This document shows, in pieces, positions 31,854-40,170 of a stretch of 64,000 nt of DNA. The notes under the pieces were generated by a model. The model searched no databases. It was not told the DNA's origin and saw only the letters and a program-made list of their open reading frames with translations. The stretch is taken from positions 1-64,000 of the forward strand of contig NZ_AUED01000011.1 of NCBI RefSeq assembly GCF_000425805.1. Direction: 5' to 3'. Source of the DNA: Pseudomonas vranovensis DSM 16006. Lineage in GTDB: Bacteria > Pseudomonadota > Gammaproteobacteria > Pseudomonadales > Pseudomonadaceae. A program made the translations under genes and the position numbers. Within the stretch, counting starts at the first letter, position 1. Each line of letters starts with the position of its first letter.

Positions 31854-32393
31854 ATGAGCCTTTCCCTTCGCGACCAATTGCTCAAAGCCGGTCTGGTCAA
31901 CCAGAAGCAGGTCAAGCAGGTCAGTAAAGAGCAGAAGAAGCAAAAACGCCTGGAGCACAAAGGCCAGGTCGAAGTCGACGACACCCAGCAGCGTCTGGCC
32001 CGCGATGCCATGGCCGAAAAAGCCAAGCGCGACCAGGAGCTCAACCGCCAGCAGCAGGAGAAGGCCGAGCAGAAGGCCCGTGCCGCCCAGGTCAAGCAGT
32101 TGATCGAAGTGTCGCGCCTGCCCAAGCTGACCACCGAGGACTACTACAACTTCGTCGACGACAAGAAGGTCAAGCGTCTGTCGGTCAACGCCCTGATGCG
32201 CAGTAAGCTGAGCAGCGGTTCGCTGGCCATCGTTGCCCACGGCGGTGGCTATGAAGTGATTCCGCGCGAAGCGGCACTGAAGATCCAGGAGCGCGACCCC
32301 AAGCGCATTGTCCTGCTCAACACCCAGGTGGAAGCGCCGGACGCCGATGATCCCTACGCCGCCTACGTGATCCCTGACGATCTGATGTGGTAA
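31854..32393 (+). CDS. DUF2058 (YaiL-like) protein
   Basis: The 179-residue protein belongs to DUF2058, described in E. coli as YaiL, a nucleoprotein/polysaccharide-associated protein of unclear role. It begins MSLSLRDQLLKAGLVNQKQVKQ, then has a long charged coiled-coil-like stretch (about residues 25-80, rich in K, E and Q), and ends with a globular C-terminal half (HGGGYEVIPREAALKIQERD). It follows mazG by 25 bp and ends at a strong terminator. Confidence 0.88.
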   Translation: MSLSLRDQLLKAGLVNQKQVKQVSKEQKKQKRLEHKGQVEVDDTQQRLARDAMAEKAKRDQELNRQQQEKAEQKARAAQVKQLIEVSRLPKLTTEDYYNFVDDKKVKRLSVNALMRSKLSSGSLAIVAHGGGYEVIPREAALKIQERDPKRIVLLNTQVEAPDADDPYAAYVIPDDLMW

Positions 32394-32398
32394 CAACG

Positions 32399-32428
32399 AC
32401 AAACCCCGCTTCGGCGGGGTTTGTGTTT
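32399..32428. terminator. Terminator after the DUF2058 gene
   Basis: ACAAACCCCGC, loop TTCG, GCGGGGTTTGT is a stable hairpin followed by GTTTTC. It lies between convergent genes and can serve the mazG-DUF2058 transcript and, less well, the small minus-strand gene. Confidence 0.85.
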
Positions 32429-32439
32429 TCTGGAGGGGG

Positions 32440-32622
32440 TTATTCCTGTTGCTGGCGGGCTTCGAGGAATTCCAGTTCGATACGGTAGTTGTGGGCTTCA
32501 TGTTCATCGTGGAACATGCCGACCCATTCGTTCTGCTGGTGCACATCCCAGATGCGCAGGCCTGCTGCAAGGCTTTCGTAGGTCATTTTGGTTTCATCGC
32601 GCTCAGTTACTTTGACAGTCAT
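32440..32622 (-). CDS. Small conserved-looking protein of unknown function
   Basis: The 60-residue soluble acidic protein (MTVKVTERDETKMTYESLAA...) has a well-placed ATG with GGAG seven bases upstream; a TTG two codons earlier is less likely. The sequence is polar, with a DVHQQNEWVGMFHDEHEAH segment rich in His and acidic residues. No family is recognised. It is a lone gene converging on the DUF2058 terminator. Confidence 0.65.
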   Translation of the reverse strand: MTVKVTERDETKMTYESLAAGLRIWDVHQQNEWVGMFHDEHEAHNYRIELEFLEARQQQE

Positions 32623-32731
32623 CTGCAAACTCCACTTTCAGTTAACTGCGGCACCGTGTCGCAGGTCTCTTTTATAGAGTTTGATAGCTGGCTAAGTAAA
32701 TGCTTGGCCCATGAAACATCTTTCATGTACT

Positions 32732-32806
32732 TGTGTGGGGCGGGCTTGGGCCGTGATGCGATGGGCCTGAGGGCATGCTGTCGCGGGACAAGCCCGCGCC
32801 CACACA
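32732..32806. repeat. Degenerate REP pair
   Basis: TGTGTGGGGCGGGCTTGGGCC and TCGCGGGACAAGCCCGCGCC with CACACA face each other across about 25 bases. The GGC-AAGCCCGC core is recognisable but diverged from the intact copies in the window. Confidence 0.65.
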
Positions 32807-32811
32807 GGCAC

Positions 32812-32836
32812 AAAAAACCCCGCACGGGGCGGGGTT
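32812..32836 (-). terminator. Terminator after the DUF3108 gene
   Basis: Read on the minus strand, AACCCCGC, loop CCCGT, GCGGGGTT is followed by a run of T. It lies 19-43 bp past the stop of the DUF3108 gene. Confidence 0.85.
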
Positions 32837-32854
32837 CGGGATACAACGGGTCAC

Positions 32855-33565
32855 TCAGTTGCCTTTGACCGACCTGCCGTCCACCGTACCGTCCTGCAGC
32901 ACGATCACGTACTCCTTGCCGTCGGTTTCGACCTGGCGCAGTTGCACCAGCAGGTAGTCCCAGTCCTTGGCGAACCACAGCTCGGTGATGCGCTTGCTCT
33001 GGCTCGGATCGCGTACGCGCTCGACCTTGATGGCATCGACCTGGCCGGTCTTGGTGGTGACTTTTTCGGTGCCCAGGACGCGGAAGTCATAGGTGTCGAT
33101 TTCGTCGCCGTCGACCACCTGGTAGCTCACGCTTTTCTTGCCGGCTGCGATGTCATGCTGCAGGGCCAGCTGATAGGTTGACTTGTCCAGCACGCCACGG
33201 TTGAGTGGCAGGTTGATCGCGTCACCACGGTCGGAGCCGGTGATCTTCTTGCTGGTCCAGTCAAAGTCCAGGTCGACTTTCTTGGCCTTGCCCAGGCCGC
33301 CACGCTCGAAGTGGTAGGACTGTGGCAGCAAGGTGTCCTTGTCCAGGCGCAGGGTACTTTGCTCGGTCAGGCTGGCGATCATCATCGATGCCTTGAAGTT
33401 GAGGCTCCAGGTACCGTTGGCGTTCTTTTCCAGGCTGCGCTCGGCGGTGCCGCTCATGGGCAGCTGTTTCCAGTCGGCGGTGTAGCTGGCCGAGAAGGGC
33501 TTCAGATCAGCTGCCTGCAGCGGCAGTGCGAGCACGGCTAGAGCTAAGAGCAGGGCACGACGCAT
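32855..33565 (-). CDS. DUF3108 periplasmic protein
   Basis: This is a 236-residue precursor with a signal peptide (MRRALLLALAVLALPLQA, cut near residue 19) and a beta-rich mature part typical of DUF3108 (FSASYTADWKQLPMSGTAERSL, then VERVRDPSQSKRITELWFAKDWDYLLVQL). The family's function is unknown. GGAG precedes the ATG. It begins nine bases after purN ends and is probably cotranscribed with purM-purN. Confidence 0.85.
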   Translation of the reverse strand: MRRALLLALAVLALPLQAADLKPFSASYTADWKQLPMSGTAERSLEKNANGTWSLNFKASMMIASLTEQSTLRLDKDTLLPQSYHFERGGLGKAKKVDLDFDWTSKKITGSDRGDAINLPLNRGVLDKSTYQLALQHDIAAGKKSVSYQVVDGDEIDTYDFRVLGTEKVTTKTGQVDAIKVERVRDPSQSKRITELWFAKDWDYLLVQLRQVETDGKEYVIVLQDGTVDGRSVKGN

Positions 33566-33573
33566 ATTATCTC

Positions 33574-34227
33574 CTAGGGTCGAATCAAGTGGCCGCTGGC
33601 CGCCAAGGGCTGGTCATCCAGTAGAGCACCGTGTTCACCCAGGCGCAAACGGCCTTCGGCGAACCAGTGCACGGCCAGCGGGTAAATCTGATGTTCCTGG
33701 CTGTGAACCCTTTGCGCCAGGGTTTCTGGCGTGTCATCCAACTCTACCGGTATTACTGCCTGTACGACCAGCGGCCCGCCGTCGAGTTCCTCGGTCACGA
33801 AGTGCACGCTGCAGCCGTGCTCCTTGTCACCTGCCTCGAGGGCGCGTTGATGGGTATGCAGGCCCTTGTACTTGGGCAGCAGGGACGGGTGGATGTTCAG
33901 CAGGCGACCTTGGTAGTGACGGACGAAGCCGGCACTGAGAATACGCATGAAACCGGCCAGCACCACCAGCTGTGGCTGGTAACCGTCGATCAGTTCTACC
34001 AGTGCCGCGTCGAAGGCCTCGCGGCCCTCGAAGGCCTTGTGGTCGAGTACGGCGGTGTCGATGCCGGCCTGCTGCGCACGCTGCAGGCCGTAGGCGTCGG
34101 CACGGTTGGAGATGACCGCGCGGATCCGCACCGGGCTGTCGCCGGTGCGGATGCTGTCGATCAAGGCTTGCAGGTTACTGCCGGTGCCAGACAGCAGCAC
34201 CACGACATCACAAGGCTTGCTCGGCAT
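33574..34227 (-). CDS. purN: Phosphoribosylglycinamide formyltransferase
   Basis: PurN transfers a formyl group from 10-formyl-tetrahydrofolate to GAR in purine synthesis. The 217-residue protein shows LLSGTGSNLQALID, the catalytic Asn-His-Asp set around NIHPSLLPKYKG and HFVTEELDGGP. Its ATG overlaps the purM stop by one base (TGATG), so the pair is coupled; a longer frame running into purM is not used. Confidence 0.96.
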   Translation of the reverse strand: MPSKPCDVVVLLSGTGSNLQALIDSIRTGDSPVRIRAVISNRADAYGLQRAQQAGIDTAVLDHKAFEGREAFDAALVELIDGYQPQLVVLAGFMRILSAGFVRHYQGRLLNIHPSLLPKYKGLHTHQRALEAGDKEHGCSVHFVTEELDGGPLVVQAVIPVELDDTPETLAQRVHSQEHQIYPLAVHWFAEGRLRLGEHGALLDDQPLAASGHLIRP

Positions 34228-35285
34228 CAGTGCGCCTTGACGTTCTTCAGTTCGACCTGGGCTGCGCCTTCGGCGGCAACGCCGATCTGGCCGATGACCC
34301 ATGGCTGCTCGCCAGCGGTGCGCAGAACGTTCAGGGCATTTTCGACCTGGTCCTGGGCCACGCAGATGACCATGCCGACGCCGCAGTTCAGTACGCGGTG
34401 CATTTCGTGCTCGTCGACGTTGCCTTGTTGTTGCAGCCAGTCGAATACCGCCGGACGTACCCAGCTGGCAACGTCAACAACAGCCTGGGAGCCTTTTGGC
34501 AGAACGCGCGGAATGTTGTCGAGCAGGCCGCCACCGGTGATGTGGGCCATGGCCTTGACCGCGCCGGTTTCCTTGATCAGCTGCAGCAGCGGCTTGACGT
34601 AGATGCGGGTAGGGGCCATCAACAGTTCGGTCAGTGGCGTGCCGTCGAGCTGGATGCTCTCGATGTCGGCGCCGGAAACTTCGATGATCTTGCGGATCAG
34701 CGAGTAGCCGTTGGAGTGCGGGCCGGACGACGGCAGGGCGATCAGGGCGTCACCGGTGGCAACCTTGGAGCCGTCGATGATTTCGGCCTTTTCCACGACG
34801 CCGACGCAGAAGCCGGCCAGGTCGTAGTCTTCGCCTTCGTACATGCCAGGCATTTCAGCGGTCTCACCGCCTACCAGCGAGCAGCCTGCCAGTTCGCAGC
34901 CAGCGCCGATGCCGGTGACCACGGTGGCCGCGACGTCAACGTTCAGCTTGCCGGTGGCGTAGTAGTCGAGGAAGAACAGTGGCTCGGCGCCGCAGACCAC
35001 CAGGTCGTTGACGCACATGGCGACCAGGTCCTGGCCGATGCTGTCGTGCTTGTTCAGGTTCAGCGCCAGGCGCAGCTTGGTGCCGACGCCGTCGGTACCG
35101 GAGACCAGAACCGGCTGTTTGTAGCCGGCCGGGATTTCGCAGAGGGCGCCAAAACCGCCCAGGCCGCCCATGACTTCCGGGCGCGCCGTGCGCTTGGCAA
35201 CGCCTTTGATGCGTTCGACCAATGCTTCACCGGCGTCGATGTCTACACCGGCGTCCTTGTAGCTCAGGGAGGGTTGCTTGCTCAT
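34227..35285 (-). CDS. purM: Phosphoribosylformylglycinamidine cyclo-ligase
   Basis: PurM (AIR synthetase) closes the imidazole ring in purine synthesis using ATP. The 352-residue protein begins [19 protein letters not shown], the usual N-terminus, and has [25 protein letters not shown] and the [16 protein letters not shown] motif. The start codon is set by family similarity. purN follows with a one-base overlap. Confidence 0.97.
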   Translation of the reverse strand: MSKQPSLSYKDAGVDIDAGEALVERIKGVAKRTARPEVMGGLGGFGALCEIPAGYKQPVLVSGTDGVGTKLRLALNLNKHDSIGQDLVAMCVNDLVVCGAEPLFFLDYYATGKLNVDVAATVVTGIGAGCELAGCSLVGGETAEMPGMYEGEDYDLAGFCVGVVEKAEIIDGSKVATGDALIALPSSGPHSNGYSLIRKIIEVSGADIESIQLDGTPLTELLMAPTRIYVKPLLQLIKETGAVKAMAHITGGGLLDNIPRVLPKGSQAVVDVASWVRPAVFDWLQQQGNVDEHEMHRVLNCGVGMVICVAQDQVENALNVLRTAGEQPWVIGQIGVAAEGAAQVELKNVKAH

Positions 35286-35628
35286 GATCCAGGCCTTTAG
35301 GGGGGAGGGATTCGGGGGAATCGACCGTGACCTGCCAGGCAAGGCGGAGGGTAATCCGGCTGCCTGACCGTCGCCGGTCTGCGAAGGCGCGCGATTTTAT
35401 CAGGGTTGCCCGGTAGCGGCCATCCTCAGGCCGACGGCAGGGGCCCTGATCAGCTAAAAAAGACGCTTTGGCGGCCCGCGACTGGTTGCCGGGGCATAGG
35501 CTGTATAAGGTATAGCAAAGGCGATGAGGCGAAATTATGGCCCGGGCCGAATGTTTTTCAGGGTGCTGCTGTCATACCCGCACAGGCCCATGAGCACCGC
35601 TTCTTTATTACCAGGACAGGAATCCTCC
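35286..35628. other. Divergent intergenic region, purM and DUF2066 promoters
   Basis: These 343 bp separate two divergent genes. I see no gene, repeat or strong hairpin. A purine operator cannot be recognised with confidence. The stretch must hold both promoters. Confidence 0.4.
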
Positions 35629-36696
35629 ATGCATTTGCGTAAATACCTGGCCGTTGGCTGTCTTGCCTTGTTTGGATTGTGCGCCCAGGCCGAGACTGTC
35701 TCCGGCCTGTATCAGGTCCGTGAACCGGTCAATGGCCAAGGTGCCGAAGCCCGCACCGAGGCCACCGGAAAAGCCCTTGAAACCCTCGTGTTGCGCCTGA
35801 CCGGCGACCCCAAGGCCGCGCAGAGCCCAGCCCTGGCGGGGTTGCGCAAGGACCCGCAACAGATCATCAGCCAGTTCGGCTTCGAGGCCGGCCCACCTGA
35901 AACCGTGCTGGTGGACTTCGACCCCGGCAGTACCGAGCGCACCTTGCGCCAGGCCGGGCTGGCGCTGTGGGGCAACAACCGGCCGTCGATCCTGACGTGG
36001 TGGTTGAACGACAGCATCGAAGGCTCGAGCCTGGTGGGCGATGGCCAGAGCAGCGCAGCACCCCTGCGCCGCGCCGCGCAGCACCGGGGCCTGCCGCTGC
36101 GCCTGCCGCTGGCTGATCTGAATGAACAATTGGTCGGGACCGCCAAGAACCTCGAGGGCGCGGACCCTGCGCCGCTGCGCGGTGCTTCCGAGCGCTATGG
36201 CGCCGATGCGCTACTGGCGGTGCATGCCACCGAAGCCGACGGCAAGTGGCAGGGTACTTGGCGCCTGTGGCTGGGCGAGCAACTGGAGCAGGGCAAGGTT
36301 GAAGCCGCCGATCAGGCCGCTCTGGCGGATGCGGTGATGCTGGCGGTGAGCAGCCGCCTGGCGCCACGCTTTGTCACCCGCCCGGGTGCCAGCAGCGATA
36401 TGCAGGTCCAGGTCCAGGGCATGAACCTTGCGCGCTACGCCGAGCTGGGGCGGGTACTGGAACCCTATGGTGCGCGGATCAAGTTGGTCGAGGGCGACAC
36501 CATGACCTACAAGGTCACGGGCAACAGCGATCAGTTGCGCGCCCAGTTGGGCCTGGCCAAGCTCCAGGAACTGCCCGCCGAGTCGCCTGCACCTGCACCT
36601 GCACCTGCACCTGCACCTGGCACCGACCCGGCTAATCCCGGGGCGACCCAGGCTGTTGCGCCAAAACCGTTCAACGGGTTGCGTTTTCGTTGGTAA
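35629..36696 (+). CDS. DUF2066 secreted protein
   Basis: The 355-residue precursor has a signal peptide (MHLRKYLAVGCLALFGLCAQA) and a DUF2066 body (SGLYQVREPVNGQGAEARTEA, then GNNRPSILTWWLNDS). Function is unknown. Near the C-terminus a proline-alanine run is encoded by a perfect hexanucleotide repeat (CCTGCA, five full units at 36586-36615), which could vary in length without shifting the frame. AGGA precedes the ATG. The AI-2E-family permease gene follows after 25 bp, probably in the same operon. Confidence 0.85.
   Translation: MHLRKYLAVGCLALFGLCAQAETVSGLYQVREPVNGQGAEARTEATGKALETLVLRLTGDPKAAQSPALAGLRKDPQQIISQFGFEAGPPETVLVDFDPGSTERTLRQAGLALWGNNRPSILTWWLNDSIEGSSLVGDGQSSAAPLRRAAQHRGLPLRLPLADLNEQLVGTAKNLEGADPAPLRGASERYGADALLAVHATEADGKWQGTWRLWLGEQLEQGKVEAADQAALADAVMLAVSSRLAPRFVTRPGASSDMQVQVQGMNLARYAELGRVLEPYGARIKLVEGDTMTYKVTGNSDQLRAQLGLAKLQELPAESPAPAPAPAPAPGTDPANPGATQAVAPKPFNGLRFRW
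36586..36619 (+). repeat. Hexanucleotide tandem repeat in the DUF2066 gene
   Basis: CCTGCA is repeated five times in full plus CCTG, encoding Pro-Ala dipeptides. Slipped-strand changes would add or remove Pro-Ala pairs in frame. Confidence 0.9.
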
Positions 36697-36721
36697 TTGC
36701 TGATCTGGCCTGGAGCCTTTA

Positions 36722-37795
36722 ATGACTGATATGCGTCGCTGGGTGTGGCTCGGCGTAGCGTTGCTGTGTGCTGCGCTGTTGTACTGGCTGCACCCGATCC
36801 TTTCGCCGTTCCTGGTCGGCATTCTGCTGGCCTACCTGGCTGACCCGATGGTCGATCGCCTGGAGCGGGCAGGGCTGTCTCGTACGTGGGGCGTGGTAGT
36901 GGTGTTTGCACTGTTTACCCTGTTGCTCACGCTCTTGCTGCTGGTGCTGGTGCCGATGCTGGCCAAACAGTTGGTACGCCTCTATGAGCTGGCGCCGCAG
37001 ATGCTCGACTGGTTGCAGCACGAGGCCTTGCCCTTCGTGCAGGCCCGCCTGGGGCTGGCCGATGGCTTCTGGAAGTTCGACAAGATCAAGGCCGCCATCA
37101 GCGGGCATATGGGGCAGACCTCCGACATTGTCGGCATGATTCTCTCCCATGCCACGGCCTCGGGGTTGGCCCTGCTGGCCTGGCTGGCCAACCTGGTGCT
37201 GATTCCGGTGGTGAGCTTCTATCTGTTGCGCGACTGGGACCTGATGATGGCCAAGATCCGAGGCCTGTTGCCGCGCCAGCGCGAGGCGCAGGCGGTGGCG
37301 CTGGCGGGTGAATGCCATGAAGTGCTGGGCGCGTTTGTCCGCGGCCAGTTACTGGTGATGGTGGCGCTGGGTGTTATCTATGCCTCCGGCCTGATGCTGG
37401 TGGGGCTGGAGCTTGGCCTGTTGATCGGGGTGCTGGCGGGGCTCGCGGCCATCGTGCCGTACATGGGCTTCATCGTCGGAATTGGCGCGGCGATGATCGC
37501 CGGGTTGTTCCAGTTCGGTGGCGACCCGTATCCATTGCTCGGTATCGCGGCGGTGTTCATGGTCGGCCAGGCCCTGGAGGGCATGGTCCTGACCCCGCTG
37601 CTGGTAGGGGATCGAATCGGCCTGCACCCGGTGGCAGTGATTTTCGCCATTCTTGCCGGCGGCGAGTTGTTCGGTTTCACCGGGGTGCTGCTGGCGTTGC
37701 CGGTGGCCGCCGTGATCATGGTGCTGTTGCGGCACATGCACGACCTCTATAAAGAGTCGGATATTTACGGCGGTGAAATCGACCCGGATCTCTAG
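36722..37795 (+). CDS. AI-2E family (PerM-like) membrane permease
   Basis: The 357-residue protein has about eight membrane helices with the family layout: two N-terminal helices (WVWLGVALLCAALLYWLHPI, then VVFALFTLLLTLLLLVLV), a soluble helical segment, and the conserved ILAGLAAIVPYMGFIVG-type block before the last helices. Members export or move diverse small molecules; the AI-2 label does not prove a substrate here. GGAG precedes the ATG. It lies between the DUF2066 gene and hda. Confidence 0.9.
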   Translation: MTDMRRWVWLGVALLCAALLYWLHPILSPFLVGILLAYLADPMVDRLERAGLSRTWGVVVVFALFTLLLTLLLLVLVPMLAKQLVRLYELAPQMLDWLQHEALPFVQARLGLADGFWKFDKIKAAISGHMGQTSDIVGMILSHATASGLALLAWLANLVLIPVVSFYLLRDWDLMMAKIRGLLPRQREAQAVALAGECHEVLGAFVRGQLLVMVALGVIYASGLMLVGLELGLLIGVLAGLAAIVPYMGFIVGIGAAMIAGLFQFGGDPYPLLGIAAVFMVGQALEGMVLTPLLVGDRIGLHPVAVIFAILAGGELFGFTGVLLALPVAAVIMVLLRHMHDLYKESDIYGGEIDPDL

Positions 37796-37952
37796 GTTGA
37801 TAGCCAAGGGCTAGCATCGAATGTCTGTCGTCGATGCAAGCCTTTGATTTTACATGTGGTCCACGCCGATTGTGCGACTGGCGCCACGGGTATAAACTTT
37901 GCAGACTTTTCACAAAAGGCCCCTTGTGGTTCTTCGGAACTGCCCAGCCAGC

Positions 37953-38657
37953 ATGAAACCGATCCAGTTGCCCCTAGGTGTGCGCCTGCGAGATGACGCC
38001 ACCTTCATCAACTACTACCCGGGTGCCAACGCCGCCGCATTGGGCTACGTCGAGCGACTCTGCGAAGCCGACGCCGGCTGGACCGAAAGCCTGATCTACC
38101 TCTGGGGCAAGCAAGGTGTCGGGCGTACGCACTTGCTGCAGGCAGCTTGCCTGCGCTTCGAGCAGCTGGGCGAACCTGCCGTGTACCTGCCGCTGGCGCA
38201 ACTGCTCGACCGTGGTGTCGAACTCCTGGATAACCTGGAACAGTACGAACTGGTCTGCCTGGATGACCTGCATGTGATCGCCGGCAAGCCGGAGTGGGAA
38301 GAAGCCATGTTCCACCTGTTCAATCGCCTGCGTGACAGCGGTCGCCGCCTGCTGCTGGCGGCCTCCAGCTCCCCCCGTGAACTGCCGATCAAGCTGGCTG
38401 ACCTCAAGTCGCGCCTGACCATGGCGCTGATTTTCCAGATGCGTGCCTTGTCGGACGAAGACAAGCTGCGTGCCTTGCAGCTGCGTGCCTCACGACGCGG
38501 CCTGCACCTCACCGACGAAGTCGGGCATTTCATTCTCACCCGCGGTACCCGCAGCATGAGCGCGTTGTTCGATCTGCTCGAGCGCCTCGACCAAGCGTCC
38601 TTGCAGGCGCAACGCAAGCTGACTATCCCGTTTTTGAAGGAAACTTTGGGCTGGTAA
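37953..38657 (+). CDS. hda: DnaA regulatory inactivator Hda
   Basis: Hda binds the sliding clamp and stimulates hydrolysis of DnaA-ATP after initiation. The 234-residue protein starts MKPIQLPLGVRLRD, where the QLPLGV-type segment is the clamp-binding motif. It has an AAA+ fold with Walker A (GKQGVGRTHLLQ) and Walker B (LVCLDDLHVIAG), but no DNA-binding domain IV, which separates it from DnaA. The start is chosen on that motif; 18 open codons upstream are ignored. Confidence 0.95.
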   Translation: MKPIQLPLGVRLRDDATFINYYPGANAAALGYVERLCEADAGWTESLIYLWGKQGVGRTHLLQAACLRFEQLGEPAVYLPLAQLLDRGVELLDNLEQYELVCLDDLHVIAGKPEWEEAMFHLFNRLRDSGRRLLLAASSSPRELPIKLADLKSRLTMALIFQMRALSDEDKLRALQLRASRRGLHLTDEVGHFILTRGTRSMSALFDLLERLDQASLQAQRKLTIPFLKETLGW

Positions 38658-38784
38658 AAGGCACGGGAAGGGCACTCCAGAGCCTCGGCACATAAAAGTC
38701 ACATTTTTTTCGATTGAATTTGCAAATCGACCCGATAGAAGGCATAGTTTCCCCCTCTATCAAATCCAAGACACGGTCGTGCCC

Positions 38785-39417
38785 ATGCTGAATCGCTTCG
38801 CACCCCTCGTGCCCCTCGCACTCGTGACCCTGCTCTTTGGCTGCGCGACCCAAGGTCCAGTATCGCAGCAGCAGGTCCACCAGCCGGTAACCGCTCAGGT
38901 TCTGTCCAAGTCCTCCACCGCATCGGTGTTCGAGGAAGAGCTGGCTACTGAAGAAGAACTCCAGGATTTCGCCAGCAGCAAGCCCTACCAGCTGCCAGCC
39001 CTGGCTGACAACATTCTCGAACGTGGCATGTCTCTGATCGGTACCCGCTACCGTTTCGGCGGCACCTCCGAGAACACCGGTTTTGATTGCAGCGGTTTCA
39101 TCGGTTATCTGTTTCGCGAAGAGGCCGGCCTGAACCTGCCGCGCTCCACCCGCGAAATGATCAACGTGAAAGCGCCGCTGGTTTCGCGCAACAATCTCAA
39201 GCCTGGTGATCTGCTGTTCTTCAGCACCAACGGCCGTGGCCGTGTCAGCCACGCCGGTATCTACCTGGGCGATGACCAGTTCATCCACTCCAGCAGCCGC
39301 CGCAGCGGTGGCGTGCGCATCGACAAGCTCGGTGATCGCTACTGGAGCAAGACCTTTATCGAAGCAAAGCGCGCACTGGCGATGGCACCGACCGCCACCA
39401 CCATTTCGCGCAACTGA
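38785..39417 (+). CDS. NlpC/P60-family lipoprotein peptidase (1 of 2)
   Basis: This is a 210-residue precursor with a lipoprotein signal (VTLLFGC) and a C-terminal NlpC/P60 domain. The catalytic Cys lies in GFDCSGFIGY and the His in VSHAGIYLG; a further His in FIHSS completes the site. Such enzymes cleave peptide stems of peptidoglycan. The ATG is used; a GTG two codons earlier is possible. The second, closely related gene follows 134 bp downstream. Confidence 0.88.
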   Translation: MLNRFAPLVPLALVTLLFGCATQGPVSQQQVHQPVTAQVLSKSSTASVFEEELATEEELQDFASSKPYQLPALADNILERGMSLIGTRYRFGGTSENTGFDCSGFIGYLFREEAGLNLPRSTREMINVKAPLVSRNNLKPGDLLFFSTNGRGRVSHAGIYLGDDQFIHSSSRRSGGVRIDKLGDRYWSKTFIEAKRALAMAPTATTISRN

Positions 39418-39551
39418 TCAAGCGTGTGTAGTACTCACGGCGACGTAGCTGAAAAGCGCGTCGCCGTGCGTGTTTACAGAAGTCGTCTAATCTAAATTCT
39501 CAACTATTTCCGGCCTTCCCGCCGGACGGCTTCCGACAGGATGTTCTGACC

Positions 39552-40082
39552 ATGGCGATGAAGGCGCGCTTCGCTTTAATTTCCCTGCTGGCACTGCTCG
39601 GTGCCTGCTCGAGCCATGCCCCGTCTCCGCCCAAGGTGGTCGAGCCCGTGGTCATGGCGCCTCAGGTCTATTTCTCCCCGGTCGCTGAAGATGTGCTGTT
39701 TCGCGCGCTGGGCCTGGTGGGGACGCCCTATCGCTGGGGTGGCAATACACCGGATTCGGGGTTCGATTGCAGTGGCCTGATCGGCTACGTCTATCGCGAT
39801 GCTGCCGGCATTTCGTTGCCTCGCTCCACCCGCGAAATGATCGGCATTCGTGCGCCCACGGTCGAGCGCAACGCTCTGCAGTCGGGTGACCTGGTGTTCT
39901 TTGCCACCAGCGGTGGTTCGCAGGTGAGCCATGCTGGCATCTATGTGGGCGAGGGACGTTTCGTTCATGCCCCGTCTGCAGGGGGCACGGTGCGGCTGGA
40001 CTACCTGTCCAACAGTTATTGGCAGAAGGCCTACCTCAATGCCAAGCGGGTGTTGCCGCAGGCATTGGCGCGTAATCCCTGA
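39552..40082 (+). CDS. NlpC/P60-family lipoprotein peptidase (2 of 2)
   Basis: This is a 176-residue paralogue of the preceding gene, with a lipobox (LLALLGAC) and the same catalytic pattern (GFDCSGLIGY, VSHAGIYVG). Domain similarity includes SLPRSTREMIGI, found almost identically in the first copy (NLPRSTREMINV). The linker between lipobox and domain is shorter. The tandem pair looks like a local duplication. Confidence 0.88.
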   Translation: MAMKARFALISLLALLGACSSHAPSPPKVVEPVVMAPQVYFSPVAEDVLFRALGLVGTPYRWGGNTPDSGFDCSGLIGYVYRDAAGISLPRSTREMIGIRAPTVERNALQSGDLVFFATSGGSQVSHAGIYVGEGRFVHAPSAGGTVRLDYLSNSYWQKAYLNAKRVLPQALARNP

Positions 40083-40125
40083 ACCCATCGCAGGGCAGGT
40101 GTGAGCCACTGTCTTGCACAAGCTT

Positions 40126-40166
40126 CGTGGGGGTGGCGGCGGGAGCGGCTCGACTTGCCCCCGCGA
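40126..40166. repeat. Single diverged REP element
   Basis: GCGGGAGCGGCTCGACTTGCCCCCGCGAT keeps the REP hairpin core but lacks a facing partner. It sits just before the stop of the minus-strand sugar dehydrogenase gene. Confidence 0.55.
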
Positions 40167-40170
40167 TGTT

